Shown here piece by piece: positions 31,079-42,435 of a stretch of 64,000 nucleotides of DNA. The position numbers and the translations under genes are program-made. The notes beneath the pieces were generated by a model, which saw nothing but the letters and a program-made list of their open reading frames with translations, did not search any database and had not been told where the DNA came from. Position 1 is the stretch's first letter; every line of letters starts with the position of its first letter. Origin of the DNA: Microstegium vimineum (taxonomy: Eukaryota; Streptophyta; Magnoliopsida; Poales; Poaceae); assembly GCA_022036555.1 (NCBI GenBank), contig CM039126.1:36163090-36227089 (forward strand). The letters are read 5' to 3'.

Positions 31079-32093
31079 GGAATCAAGGATGTAGTGTTTG
31101 AGAAGGAAAATTGTTTAGTGCTTGTCAAGCCGGCAAGCAAGTGGCAAACACTCACCCAACCAAAGCTTTCATGTCAACCTCAAGAGTACTAGAGTTGCTA
31201 CACATGGATCTATTTGGACCTACCACCTATGCTAGCCTTGGAGGCAATCTCTTTTGCTTGGTGGTAGTGGATGACTACTCTCAGTACACTTGGGTATTCT
31301 TTCTTCAAGACAAGGGAGAGACACAAGGCATATTCAAGAAGTTTGCTGCAAGAGCTCAAAATGAATTTGATGTGAAGATCAAGAAGATTAGAAGTGACAA
31401 TGGCACCGAGTTTGTGAACACAAAGATTGAATATTATTGTGATGAAGTGAGGATCAAGCATGAGGTATCCTCTACCTATACTCCACAACAAAATGGTGTT
31501 ATAGAGAGGAAGAACCGGACGCTTATCACTCTAGCAAGGTCTATGCTTGATGAGTACAACACTCCGGAGAAGTTTTGGGCGGAGGCTATCAACACCGCAT
31601 GCTATGCGGTCAATCGACTCTTCGTCCAAAGGCTATTGAAGAAGACCCCCTATGAGCTTGTCAATGGGAAGAAGCTGGATATTTCATTCATCTGGGTGTT
31701 TGGTTGCAAAGTGTATATCTACAAGAAGAGCCAACACTTGGGTAAATTCCAACGGCGATGTGACATTGGTTTCCTTGTTGGATATTCGCTTAAATCCAAG
31801 GGATACCGTGTATTTAACAAAGCCACTGGCTTAGTTGAAGAAACGTATGACTTGGAGTTTGATGAAACTAATGGCTCCCAAGGAGTGCTTGAGGAAATTG
31901 ATGTAGGTGAAGAACCCTTGAGGGAGGCAATGAAGAACATGCTAATTGGTGCTATCAATCCGCAGGAGGTGGAAGAAGTTGAAGATGAAGCTAATCAAGT
32001 TCCTTCTCCACCCCGCACGCCTCAAGTTGATGAAGAACAAGTGAGGGAAGCTCAAGAAGTTACTTTCATCCCTCAAGATCAAGCCGAGGCGTA
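31079..32093 (+). pseudogene. SIRE integrase
   Basis: After the stop, GIKDVVFEKE is followed by a one-base slip near 31110. The frame 31111-32093 is then open: SACQAGKQVANTH, LLHMDLFGPTTYASLGG (first Asp), IRSDNGTEFVNTKIEYY (second Asp) and TPQQNGVIERKNRT (Glu), so the DDE triad is complete. FGCKVYIYKKSQHLGKFQRR and the GYS(L)KSKGYRVFN block follow. An acidic linker ends at TAA (32091-32093). Confidence 0.88.
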
Positions 32094-32935
32094 AACTAAC
32101 AATGTTGAAGCACCACATCCCCCTCCTCAAGAGACTAATAGAAGATCAACACCTATCCTTCAAGCTCACCCCCATGATCAAATCATAGGGAGTCCATCAA
32201 AGGGAGTTATGAGTCGCTCTAGACTTGCATCTTATGTTGAGCATCACTCTTTTGTTTCCTTTGTTGAGCCTACTAGTGTTGAGGAAGCACTTGTAGATCC
32301 GGATTGGGTGAATGCCATGCATGAAGAACTCAACAACTTCACCTGGAACCAAGTGTGGACACTTAAAGAAATGCCAAAGGATGCAAGAATCATTGGCACC
32401 AAGTGAGTGTTTAGGAACAAGCAAGATGATCAAGGCGTGGTTGTGTGAGAACAAGGCAAGATTGGTGGCAAAGGGGTTCTCCCAAGTTTAAGGCTTGGAT
32501 TTTGGGGAGACCTTTGCCCCGATTGCAAGACTTGAAGCCATTCGTATCCTTTTGGCATATGCTTCACACCACAAAATGAAACTCTTTCAAATGGATGTGA
32601 AGAGCGCCTTCTTAAATGGTTTCATTAATGAACTTGTTTATGTCTCACAACCTCTCGGGTTTGAAGACCCAAACTTGCCTAATCATGTGTATAGGTTGTC
32701 CAAGGCACTCTACGGATTGAAGCAAGCTCCAAGGGCTTGGTATGAGAGGCTAAGGGACTTCCTACTCAAGAAGGGCCTCAAGATCGGTATAGTGGATACC
32801 ACACTATTCACCAAGAAGCTTAATGGACAGATCTTTGTTTGCCAAGTATATGTCGATTACATCATATTTGGGTCAATAAACCAAGATCATTGCAAGGAGA
32901 TTGGTGATTTGATGTCCAAAGAGTTCGAGATGTGA
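32094..32935 (+). pseudogene. SIRE reverse transcriptase, with altered catalytic box
   Basis: After a short linker, EEALVDPDWVNAMHEELNNF and WTLKEMPKDARIIGTK start the RT. A stop at 32404 replaces the Trp of KWVFRNK. A frameshift near 32450-32490 follows, then ETFAPIARLEAIRILLAYA, FQMDVKSAFLNGFINE (catalytic Asp) and LYGLKQAPRAWYERL. The active-site box reads VYVDYIIFGS: the second Asp of YVDD is Tyr at about 32858. Loss of that Asp should abolish polymerisation. TGA ends the frame at 32933-32935. Confidence 0.88.
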
Positions 32936-33816
32936 ATGATTGGCGAGCTAACCTTTTTCCTTGCTTCCAAGTGAAGCAAATGAGAGAAGGGACCTTCATA
33001 TCTCAAGAGAAGTACACTCATGATCTACTCAAGAAGTTCAAGATGGAGGATTGCAAGCCAATCAAGACCCCCATGCCTACTAATGGACATATTGACCTTG
33101 ATGAGGGAGGTAAACCAATTGATCAAACTCTCTATCATTCGTTGATCGGTAGTTTACTTTACCTCACCACATCTAGACCGGATATCATGTTTAGTGTGTG
33201 TATGTGTGCTAGGTTTCAAGCAAGCCCTAAGGAGTCGCATCTATGTGCGGTTAAAAGAATCCTTAGGTACATAAGGCACACCCCTAGCATTGGTCTTTGG
33301 TATCCCAAAGGAGCACCCTTCCAACTAGTTAGCTATTTCGATTCGGATTATGCCAAGTGTAAGGTTGATAGGAAGAGTACCTCTGGCGGGTGCCACTTGC
33401 TAGGAAGATCACTTGTTTCTTGGTCCTCAAAGAAGCAAAACAGTGTGGCATTGTCTACCGCTAAGGCGGAATACATAGCCATGGGAGCAAGTTGTGCACA
33501 AATCTTATACATGACCCAAACACTTCTTGATTATGGAGTGATTTTAAAAGATGTTCCATTCTTGTGTGATAATGAAAGCGCCGTAAAGCTAGCTAACAAC
33601 CCGGTTCAACACTCTCGCACCAAGCACATAGATATTCGCCATTACTTTCTTAGAGATCATGTGGCTAGGAAAGACATATCACTAGTTGGAGTTAAGATAG
33701 AAGATCAATTGGCGGATATCTTCACAAAACCACTCGATGAAACAACCTTTTGTAGGTTGAGAAGCGAGTTAAATGTGCTTGATCACACAAACTTCACTAA
33801 AAATGACTTTGTGTGA
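32936..33816 (+). pseudogene. SIRE RT C-terminus and RNase H
   Basis: The continuous 294-residue frame reads CFQVKQMREGTFISQEKYTH, GSLLYLTTSRPDIMFSVCMC, FDSDYAKCKVDRKSTSGGCH (RNase H Asp), VSWSSKKQNSVALSTAKAEY (Glu), FLCDNESAVKLANNP (Asp) and HIDIRHYFLRDHV. It ends with ADIFTKPLDETTF. The catalytic acidic residues all seem present. The start near 32932 is the result of a shift, since the first residues (MNDWRANLF) are out of the true frame. Confidence 0.88.
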
Positions 33817-35631
33817 CCTCCATGCATTCATATGTAAAATAACATATTTAATCTTTAGTAATGCACATAGGCTTGGCTAATGTGGTTGAGATAACCACCT
33901 TCAAAGCATGTGACAAAGCTTAACCACGGTTTAAACTTGCAAGCAACCTAGATTCAAATTCCGTAATGCATTGCTTTTGCATGAGTGTTGCTTCTTGCTT
34001 TCTTTTCGGTTAAGTTTGATCATCCGTTGGGTTCGTCCACTTAGGGGGAGCATTCCAAGCTCTAGTTGTCACTAATACCCCTCTTGTGGCCCTATGATGA
34101 TCCTCACTCTTTTTGATCTATTCTCTTATGAAAACTATATCTAGCCTATGACAAACTATTTGTAAAATTGAGGGTTTGAGAGATGGTTCTTATGCCAAGG
34201 CCAACAAGTGTTTCTATCTGCTTCTTTTGTGTTGGTACTTGGCTAGGAGAAAGACTTGAGAGAAAAACAAGAAAATTCAAAGCAAAACAAGCTTCGGACT
34301 ACCCTCTGGACAACTTTCATTAGTCCGACGCGCACCTCCAGACTAGTGTCCGGAGCCTGGGTCGTCACTGTACTCTTTTGACAAACTCAAGGAAAAGCCA
34401 TCGAACCACCTCACTTTCTCACCTCCGGACCATTGGCCAAGTGTCCGGTTGGCTGGTCAGTGCTGCACAGTGCAAGTCAACCACCTCCAGACTACCTGGC
34501 ATAGTCCGACGCTCACCTCCGAACCAAGTGTCCGGAGCTCGGGTGCTCACTACATGGTTTCTTTGAAAACCAGAAATTCTCGTCGGACCACCCGTCGGAC
34601 AAGGCCATCGGACTATAGCAATTAGTTCGACGCTCGATTTCATCGTGACCTAACCCTACGGGTCCTCTGTTCGGGCAGTTAATGTTTTCACCGCATCCAT
34701 ACACCGCACCGCCCAATCGCCCATTTTGCGCCGCCGCTCGCCCACACCACCTCTCGCCACCGGCGAGCACCTCACCGGAGCTCAGCCGCAGCACTGGCGT
34801 GCCCTCCCCCGCCGCGCTTCTCCCTCGTGCCACCACTGCAGCAGGGTTGCTCACCTCGCCTGCGCCCGTAGCGCGCACCACCGCCGCCGCTCGCCGCCGT
34901 GGACTTCCTCGCCGGTGATCACTCAGCCATAGCACCCCCCATCAAGCTCCAAGCTCTTGCTAAGTCACCCTGCTAGGGTTTCCCCCTTCATATTGCCTGC
35001 CAACAACAAGACCCCCCACCCTAGGGTTTGCCTAACCCTAGGTGTGTGTTTCGTCGTGTCGTTCTCTGCCGAATCTGATTTGTCGTCGTCGTTTCGTCAC
35101 TGCCTAGGGTATGACCTTGATCACCGTTTTCACGTGTTGTTGAGACCTTGATCCTGTTATGCCTTAGAGTTCTATTCCTTGCAAATCCATTTGATCAATT
35201 CCACTCAAATTCATTCCAATTTCACTTATACTTGTATCAATTGTGACTTGTAGTTGGTATACCTCCTTGTGGAGTGTGATTTGAAGATTGTTTTGCTTTG
35301 ATTAGACATGCTTTCTTACCTCAGGTACCATGGCAGATTTCACTCTAATTCTTATCTAGTTGCTTGCTTCCATACGGTATCTTCTCTCTAGTGACTATAT
35401 ATGCTTATATATCCTGTCTAATATTTCTAGCAGTAGTTAGTGGCAGTTGAAACTCGGAGCAAAGCTCGCGAGTATGGATTGAGGCAAAGCCTCACAAGGA
35501 TCAGTCCAGTGGATTGGCAAGCCCCTTTGACAGTTGTGCTTGATCCATGATTCAGTTGCTTGCAGTGGATTTTTCTAACAGTTGGGTAGTGGTTCTTGAC
35601 AGTTGTCAGTGGTTCTATTGCTTGATTAGAG
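33817..35631 (+). other. SIRE spacer between RNase H and the extra ORF
   Basis: It holds no reading frame I can name. AT-rich sequence (33817-34290) includes a CTTAGGGGGAGC purine tract at 34042-34053. A block at 34290-34640 has repeated CTCCGGACCA, GTCCGACGC and GTGTCCGGAGC words like those in the SIRE LTR. A CpG-rich block (34680-34935) with overlapping spurious ORFs follows, and then AT-rich DNA to the ATG at 35632. The layout resembles a promoter plus leader. Confidence 0.45.
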
Positions 35632-36231
35632 ATGGGTCGTGCTCCAGCCGTCAGTGGTTCTGGTGGCGATGCTCCTCCCCCACCTCGTCCTCCTAAGGAT
35701 AAGGGGAAGAGCAAGCTTGTTGAGAAGCCGAAGAAGAAGAAGCGCAAGTTGACCGAGGCCGAGAAAGCTGAGGCAGTGGCAGATGCAGCGGACCACGCAA
35801 AGCGAGGTGGTGGCTGGAGCACAGTCCATATTGGCTCCCCTTCGTGGGATCTTCCTACTCAGACAGAGTCAGCTGCTTCTCCAGGACTGGCGGTGCAGCC
35901 AGAGCCTGCCGATGAGGTTCTTGCAGTGCCGCTTATGGCTCCCTCCACTCGCCGTTCTACTTGCTCTCGGGCTTCCACCCGTACTGAGGATCCAAAGCAT
36001 GGGTGATCATGCGTCACAGGCCACACCGGCAGCTGCTCCTCCTCCAGCAGATACTCCTACTCCTGAGCCTCCAGTGCACCTCAATCTGAGGAATATTACA
36101 GCGAAGCAGGTTCACAAACTCCGTTTCATTGAGCTTGAGAGATAGTGCCCAGATCAGCGTGACACCAGAGCATCACCGGTTTGGCATACCCCGCTCATGG
36201 AGGATTTCTATCAAGCACCTCAGCTCATGAG
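35632..36231 (+). pseudogene. Extra (envelope-position) ORF of SIRE element, 5' part
   Basis: From the ATG at 35632: a Pro-rich start (GGDAPPPPRPPKDKGKSK), then a strongly basic KPKKKKRKLTE patch at about residue 26-36 that looks like a classical nuclear localisation signal, then an Ala/Glu helix. A frameshift near 35990 moves coding into the frame with HLNLRNITAKQVHKLRFIE. A TAG lies at 36143-36145. Coding runs to the Athila insertion at 36232 and resumes at 45736 in the same frame. I do not recognise a function. I saw no signal peptide or clear membrane segment, so 'envelope-like' refers to position only. Confidence 0.55.
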
Positions 36232-37874
36232 TGTTGACGGAAATTTCACCATGTTTTGATACCATTAAAACCATCAACAAAACACCTTTACAAGGAGCTA
36301 GCAAGAAAAAACATAATTATTTTTATCAAATAAATAGTTCCACATGTCCATGGAGTATTTCTTGTAGGACTACAGGAAATGGAGAGAAATGAGCTAGTGG
36401 GACCCACCATAGGGGGGTCGGCCGACCACCCTATGGGGCCCACCAGCCATCCCAAGCACCCACATGGTAGGAGGGCCCACCTATCATAGTAAGAGGGTCA
36501 CTACACCTCTTATCTAGGTCGGCCGACCTATACATGGCAACCACCAAGTATTCCAGACATTCCAAGACAGGTGGTCCACATGTCATAGGGGGGGTCGGCC
36601 GACGCCCCCAAGGTGACTTGACGCCACTCCTCTCTCCCACGCTGGCCATGATCCAAGAAAGCACTCCCAAGTGATCGTCCACCAATGGATCAACTTCACA
36701 TGGATCCATGGGCCCACACCAAAGAGATCAACATGCAAAAACACTTCAGAATAAACAACCACTACGCATGACAAGTGAGACCAACACCAGGATGGACGAG
36801 GTGGGCCAGGAACCCCTAGGGGGGTCGGCCGACCACCCCCTGGGACCACCTGGGTCCCACTCAGTCCCTGACCAGTGGGACCACACCCACAAGGCCAGGG
36901 GATGGCCCACTGGCCAAAGGGGGGGTCGGCCGACCACCCCCCTAGGTTGGTTGGTTTCCCCCTCAACCGCCATATCAAGTTACACATGTTGGAAATCCAA
37001 GCCATCCATCCTAGGCGGTTGTATGACGGTTTGATCCAAGGGAGGAGGATTGAAGCTCCTTGGATCGATGACGTGGCGGTGGAGTAGCCCCTACTCCACC
37101 TCTCCACTATAAATACCCCCTCACTCCCTCTCATTCAACACACCAAGGAGGAGCTACTCTCTCTACACATAGGCGAAGCCCTACTCTACTAGTAGCATAG
37201 AAAATAGGGAGAGAGTGTGGAGAGTCTGGAGGAGAGCCGGGCCTGTCTGGCGTCTTCTCCGAGTTGTACCTTAGCGGATGCGGTCTTCTCTTTTGTAAGT
37301 CTGCATTTGAGATTCTTTTATGGTAATTGATCTTTAGTTCTGGTAAAGTATTTACTTTAGTTGTTTATTGGTTCACCGCCCTTAAACCGGTACTCTAGTC
37401 AATTTCACCGAGATCCGGATTAGAGTAGTAAGATATAGTGTAGACGTGGTGTCTAGGCTATACGCTTACCTGTGTCTGCGGCTTGTCCAATGGTTTGTTT
37501 GTGGTACCTAGTAGGGGTGACAGACCTATCTAGGCTTTGATCCCACCACGTTCGGCCAAGTTCTTAAAACACAGGCCTTCTTGTGCTAGGCGGTTTAGCA
37601 CCCTTCTCATCCCTTTTTGTTGCTAAGCGGCCTAGTGGCCCGAAGTGAACAACCTTTGTATCTTACCTTACCTTGCTAGTTTCATAACCATAGAAGATCC
37701 TCTCTACCCAACCTATCATAAACCCCTTGTGTCATCATAGGACGAACTTAGTTCTTTGTTAAGTACACTTCACGTTCCCCGTGGATTCGATACCCTAGGA
37801 ATACTCTTGGGTGAAAGCTACCTTGACAGCCGTGCGCTTGCGGTTTACCCTTTGTGCCACCTTTTGTGTCAACA
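36232..37874 (+). repeat. Athila 5' LTR, 1643 bp
   Basis: Holds four perfect and one near-perfect copies of the palindrome GGTCGGCCGACC (36416, 36517, 36593 near-perfect, 36823, 36924), mostly flanked by G and C tracts. A TATA box is at 37108. It ends TTTTGTGTCAACA at 37874. Confidence 0.95.
37108..37115 (+). promoter_or_regulatory. TATA box of Athila 5' LTR
   Basis: TATAAATA after CTCTCCAC; the matching box in the 3' LTR is at 44964-44971. CTCCCTCTCATTCAACACACC about 20-30 bases downstream would be the start-site region. Confidence 0.65.
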
Positions 37875-37881
37875 AGCTTTC

Positions 37882-37899
37882 TGGCGCCGTTGCCGGGGA
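37882..37899 (+). other. Primer binding site of Athila element (Asp tRNA type)
   Basis: TGGCGCCGTTGCCGGGGA, seven bases after the LTR, matches the Asp-tRNA 3' end complement used by many plant gypsy elements. Confidence 0.85.
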
Positions 37900-37963
37900 A
37901 CGGTAGCTGTTCTTAACATAGAATCGAGTTGCCCATTTATCTTTTATTTTTATCATTCATATC

Positions 37964-38842
37964 ATGGATCAAACACCCCTCTTTCAATATGGTGCTCCAA
38001 AGGGTGCTAGTTTGGAGCCACCTAAATCATCTAAAGCCATTTTAGCTGTTCGCTATGAGCTTCGCCCTGCTTTCATAGCGATGGTTTAGGCACAACCTTT
38101 TTCTGGGGAAGAAGATGAAAACCCCTACGCCCATTTACGTGAGTTCGAGCAATTGTGCTCATGTCTTCATATTCAAGGCATGACACGAGATACCTTAAAA
38201 TGGAGGCTATTTCCATTCTCTTTGATGGGAGTAGCTAAACATCGGTATGCTCGACACGTAGGGAGTGTATAAGGAGACTGGGAGACCCTTCTAGCCAAAT
38301 TCTGCTTAGCCTTCTTCCCTGTCCCTAGAGTCGTTCATCTTCGAACGGAGGTCCTAACTTTTAAGCAACAAGATAAGGAGCTCTAGGTGCATCATGGGTC
38401 CGTTTTACAAATCTTATCTCTTCAGGCCCTGATCTTGCTATACCCGAACCTGTGCTCTTACAACACTTCTATCTAGGTCTTAGCAAGGATTCTACACAAT
38501 TCCTTGATATAGCCTCTAGAGGAGCTTTCCTTCATTTTTCTGCTAGTGAAGCAAGGTCTATTCTTGACAAAATCCTTGAAAACACCCCTTACACTGGCAT
38601 TCATGACGAACTCCCTCAGGAAGAAGAGGAAGCACCCCCCCAAACAAGAAGAAGAAGTCTTGATAGCTGAATCACCACCAATCCAATCCCAAAATATAGC
38701 TATCAATCCTGAGCCACAAATACCCCAAAGTCCAAATCCTCCAAAGGAAGAAGAAATTCAACCTTTGGATTTCCCTTTTGAAATCGAGGATGATCTTTTC
38801 TCTGATTCCGATTTTGGAAACACCTCGAATTTTCCCGTGTAA
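37964..38842 (+). pseudogene. Athila gag
   Basis: From the ATG at 37964 (MDQTPLFQYGAPKG) the frame carries the retrotransposon gag core: YAHLREFEQLCSCLHIQGMT, then WRLFPFSLMGVAKHRY and FFPVPRVVHLRTEVL. Stops at 38087-38089 (TAG) and near 38267 (TAA) stand where Gln codons are expected. After a frameshift near 38385, QHFYLGLSKDSTQFLDIASR continues from 38461. A second shift near 38600 leads to a Pro/Glu-rich tail ending at TAA 38840-38842. The capsid core is recognisable but cannot be translated as one protein. Confidence 0.85.
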
Positions 38843-39006
38843 AAGAGATCTTCTGGATCTTCTAGTCTAAACCTTCATTCTCCAAATCATCTAAAGGAAA
38901 CGATCCAACAACTCACATCCATCATGAGCAATGAATGGCTTAAGGAGGCTGAAACTTCATCGAAGTAATTCGGATTATTGCCCCCTCCACAACCATTCGT
39001 TGTTTC

Positions 39007-39780
39007 ATGAAAAGTGTTGCATTAGATTCTCTTTACAATCCCACCATCGGAGTGAGCATTATGTCTGATTCTCTAGCATATACTCTCTTCGTGGGCAATG
39101 AAGCTTTGACTCCAAGTGACAAACTCCTCAAGACTCCGCCTGGAGCAGTCATAAAGAGTTATGGGATTGCATACATGGTCCCAATCACAATCAACGAAAT
39201 CGAGATTCTCTTGAACTTCTATATCTTTGAGATCTCGGATTTTGATCTTTTGATCGGGTACCCCCTTGAAAAGCTTTTACAAGAAAGTAAACATTCAGGG
39301 AACCTTGATTTTAACCTTGGGAGAGGAGTGAACCTTTCGGTTCCCTTAACTCGATCTACCAATTCAAAGGTAGAATCAAATCCCGAGTGTCAGCCGATGG
39401 AGGAAGTGATGACAACCTCTCTTCTAGATCCCTTCGAACCAAATCTTGAAGATGATGCTCAACATTTCATCCAAGAAGAAGACAACTTGGATGAACCTAT
39501 AGATTTGAAGGAATTTCAACCACCACCTAAACCTCACATTGAGCTCAAACCCCTTCCTTCTGGCCTCAAGTATGCTTTCCTCAATGGTGATAGAGAATCC
39601 CCCGTGATCATAAGTGACAAACTTTCTTCGGTGGAGACCCTTAAACTCATCACCATTTTGGAGAAACATCAATCCGTCTTAGGCTACTCTCTTCAAGATC
39701 TCATAGGGATTAGTCCTGCTCTTTGCACACATCGCAACCCTATCGATCGTGAATCCACACCATCTAGGGAGCCTCAAAGG
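39007..39780 (+). pseudogene. Athila protease region and linker
   Basis: The frame opens FMKSVALDSLYNPTIGVSIM, then PITINEIEILLNFYIFEI and DFDLLIGYPLEKLLQ, the flap and C-terminal strand of a retropepsin-like fold. The active-site triplet reads DSL and not D(T/S)G. A similar LDS-x-NPT-x-G-xxIMS wording occurs, as I recall, in other grass elements of this type, so it may be normal for the family. An acidic linker follows (DPFEPNLEDDAQHFIQEEDN) and leads into the RT. Confidence 0.6.
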
Positions 39781-41247
39781 AGGCTTAACAACGCGATGAG
39801 AGAGGTTGTGAAGAAAGAGGTCTTGAAACTCTTACATGCGGGCATAATCTATCCTGTTCCTCATAGTGAGTGGGTTAGCCCCATGCAAGTAGTACCTAAG
39901 TAGGGAGGAATGACGGTAGTGAAAAACGAGAAAAATGAATTGATCCCTCAATGAACCATCACGGGTTGGAGGATGTGCATAGATTACCAAAAACTCAATA
40001 AGGCTACAAAGAAACATCACTTTTCGTTACCCTTCATTGATGAAATGTTGGAACGGTTAGCAAAACATTCTTTCTTCTGTTTCCTTGATGGTTACTCGGG
40101 CTATCATTAAATTCTCATCCATCCCGACGATCAAAGTAAGACCACCTTCACATGCCTTTATGGGACATATGCATATCGACGTATGTCTTTCGGCTTATGC
40201 AATGCTCCTGCTTCTTTCCAAAGGTGCATGATGTCCATTTTCTCTGATATGATTGAACAAATCATGGAGGTTTTCATGGATGATTTCTCTGTCTATGGAA
40301 AAACCTTTGATGATTATTTTGAGAATTTGGACAAGGTCTTACAAAGATGTGAGGAAAAGCACTTAGTCCTGAACTGGGAAAAATGTCATTTCATGGTTCA
40401 GGAAGGCATAGTGTTAGGACATAGAGTGTCCGAGCGTGGGATCGAGGTGGACAGAGCTAAGATAGAAGTCATAGAGCAACTTCCACCTCCCATGAATGTC
40501 AAGGGTGTTAGAAGTTTTCTTGGGCATGCTGGTTTTTATAGGCGCTTCATTAAAGATTTCTCTCAAATTGCTCGGCCTTTAACAAACCTGCTTGCTAAAG
40601 ATGCCCCCTTTGACTTCAATGATGAGTGTTTAAATGCTTTTTATATTCTCAAGAAAGCACTTGTCTCTGCTCCAATCATCCAACCCCCTGATTGGACACG
40701 CCCTTTTGAAATAATGTGTGATGCAAGTGCTTATGTTGTTGGTGTCGTTCTTGGCCAAACAAAAGATTAAAAGCATCATGCAATTTCATATGCTAGCAAA
40801 ACTTTGGCAGGAGCTCATCTTAATTATGCAACAACTGAAAAAGAGCTCCTTGCTATTGTGTTTGCTATTGACAAATTTAGATCTTACTTAGTTGGGGAAA
40901 AGGTTATTATTTATACCAATCATGCTGCCTTAAAATACTTGCTCACTAAGAAAGATGCTAAACCATGTTTAATAAGATGGATCTTGCTACTCCAAGAATT
41001 TTATTTGGAAACAAAAGATAAAAAAGGAGTAGAAAATTCTGTAGCCGACCACTTGTCCATAATGCAATTCCAAGATGCACAGGACCTGCCGATCAATGAC
41101 TTCCTAAGGGACGACATGCTCCTCAAGATCACAGACTCCAGCCCATGGTACGCGAGTATTGTGAACTTTATGGTTGCAGGACATGTACCACCAGGATCAA
41201 ACAAGAAAAAGCTCATACAAGAAAGTCGAGTACATCTCTGGGATTAG
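39781..41247 (+). pseudogene. Athila reverse transcriptase and RNase H
   Basis: RT motifs: LLHAGIIYPVPHSEWVSPMQ, WRMCIDYQKLNKATKKHHF, FLDGYSGYH, YRRMSFGLCNAPASFQRCMM and the catalytic VFMDDFSVYG at about 40270. The connection is SFLGHAGFYRRFIKDFSQIA. RNase H begins at IMCDASAYVVGVVLGQ and continues AGAHLNYATTEKELLAIVFA and IYTNHAALKYLL. In-frame stops, all without frame change, lie at 39901 (TAG), 39952 (TGA), 40108 (TAA), 40768 (TAA) and 41245 (TAG). Repairing single bases would restore an open frame, so decay is recent. Confidence 0.92.
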
Positions 41248-42435
41248 CCTTACCTGTATAGAGTCTGCAATGATGGTCGGTTAAGGAAATGTGTCCCGGA
41301 AGTAGAATCAATCAAGATCATCGAGAGGTGTCATGCTGCACCATATGGAGGGCACTATGGAGCATTCAGAACCCATGCAAAGATTTGGCAAAGTGGTTTC
41401 ATCTGGCCAACCATGTATGAAGATACAAAGAACTTCATCAAGAGATGTGTGAGGTGCCAGAAGCATGGGAACATCAATGCTCGAGATGCAATGCCACTGA
41501 CAAATAACCTTCAAGTGGAGCTCTTTGACGTATGGGGTATTGATTTCATGGGACCTTTTCCCAAGTCCCGTGGATGTGAGTACATCCTAGTGGCTGTGGA
41601 CTATGTGTCCAAGTGGGTTGAAGCAATGCCATGCAAAGCAGCAGATGCCAAAAGCTCAAGAAAGATGTTTGAAGAAACCATCTTTCCATGGTTTGGAACC
41701 CCAAGGCTGGTGATAAGTGACGGGGGCTCCCACTTCATTGAAGAGGGTTTCCGAAGCTTCCTAGAAGATCAAGGCATCCGACACAATGTTGCAACTCCAT
41801 ACCATCCCCAAACAAGTGGACAAGCAGAAACATCCAACAAACAAATCAAGAACATACTGCAGAAGACAGTAGATGGGATGGGGAAAAGATGGAGGGACAA
41901 GCTACCTGATGCACTATGGGCATACAGGACAACATTCAAGACTCCCATTGGCATGTCACCATACCAAATAGTATATGGGAAGACTTGTCACCTCCCGGTC
42001 GAGTTGGAGTTTCAAGCACATTGGGCCATAAAGAATTGGAATATGGATCTACAAGCTGCAGGAAGGCATAGAAAAATGCAAATTTCAGAATTAGAAGAAT
42101 GGAGGGAGAAAGCATACCACAATGCCCAAATCTACAAGGAAAGGACAAAGAGATGGCATGACAAAAGGATAAAGAAAAAGGAGTTCAAGCCAGGAGACAA
42201 GGTACTCATGTTCAACTCAAGAGTCAGGTTATTTGGACATGGAAAACTTCGAAGCAAATGGGAAGGGCCATTTCAAGTCATCGACACCTCACCTCATGGA
42301 GCTATTACACTTCAAGATGATGAAGGTAAGATCTTTAATGTAAATGGCCAACGATTAAAAGTATTCCTTGAACCTGATAAACTTGATGAGGAAATAGACA
42401 TGATTGAATTCAAACCTTTCCATGATCTAACTTAA
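41248..42435 (+). CDS. Athila integrase, long open frame
   Basis: It begins PYLYRVCNDGRLRKCVPEVE. The HHCC zinc finger is ERCHAAPYGGHYGAFRTH, then FIKRCVRCQKHGN. The catalytic core has VWGIDFMGPFPKSRG (Asp), VISDGGSHFIEEGFRSFL (Asp) and TPYHPQTSGQAETSNKQIK (Glu), a complete DDE. The C-terminal module has FKPGDKVLMFNSRVRLF and SKWEGPFQVIDTSPHGAI. The 340-residue frame from 41413 has no stop until TAA at 42433-42435. Integrase inserts the cDNA. It is the best preserved enzyme in the window but is cut off from its polyprotein by the stop at 41245. Confidence 0.9.
   Translation, partial: PYLYRVCNDGRLRKCVPEVESIKIIERCHAAPYGGHYGAFRTHAKIWQSGFIWPTMYEDTKNFIKRCVRCQKHGNINARDAMPLTNNLQVELFDVWGIDFMGPFPKSRGCEYILVAVDYVSKWVEAMPCKAADAKSSRKMFEETIFPWFGTPRLVISDGGSHFIEEGFRSFLEDQGIRHNVATPYHPQTSGQAETSNKQIKNILQKTVDGMGKRWRDKLPDALWAYRTTFKTPIGMSPYQIVYGKTCHLPVELEFQAHWAIKNWNMDLQAAGRHRKMQISELEEWREKAYHNAQIYKERTKRWHDKRIKKKEFKPGDKVLMFNSRVRLFGHGKLRSKWEGPFQVIDTSPHGAITLQDDEGKIFNVNGQRLKVFLEPDKLDEEIDMIEFKPFHDLT

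Noticed and set aside
36583..37134. 183-residue minus-strand ORF, repeated in part at 44412-44990
   Set aside because: It sits within both Athila LTRs across the palindrome-rich U3, antisense to transcription. Its repetition reflects the LTR duplication, not a gene pair.
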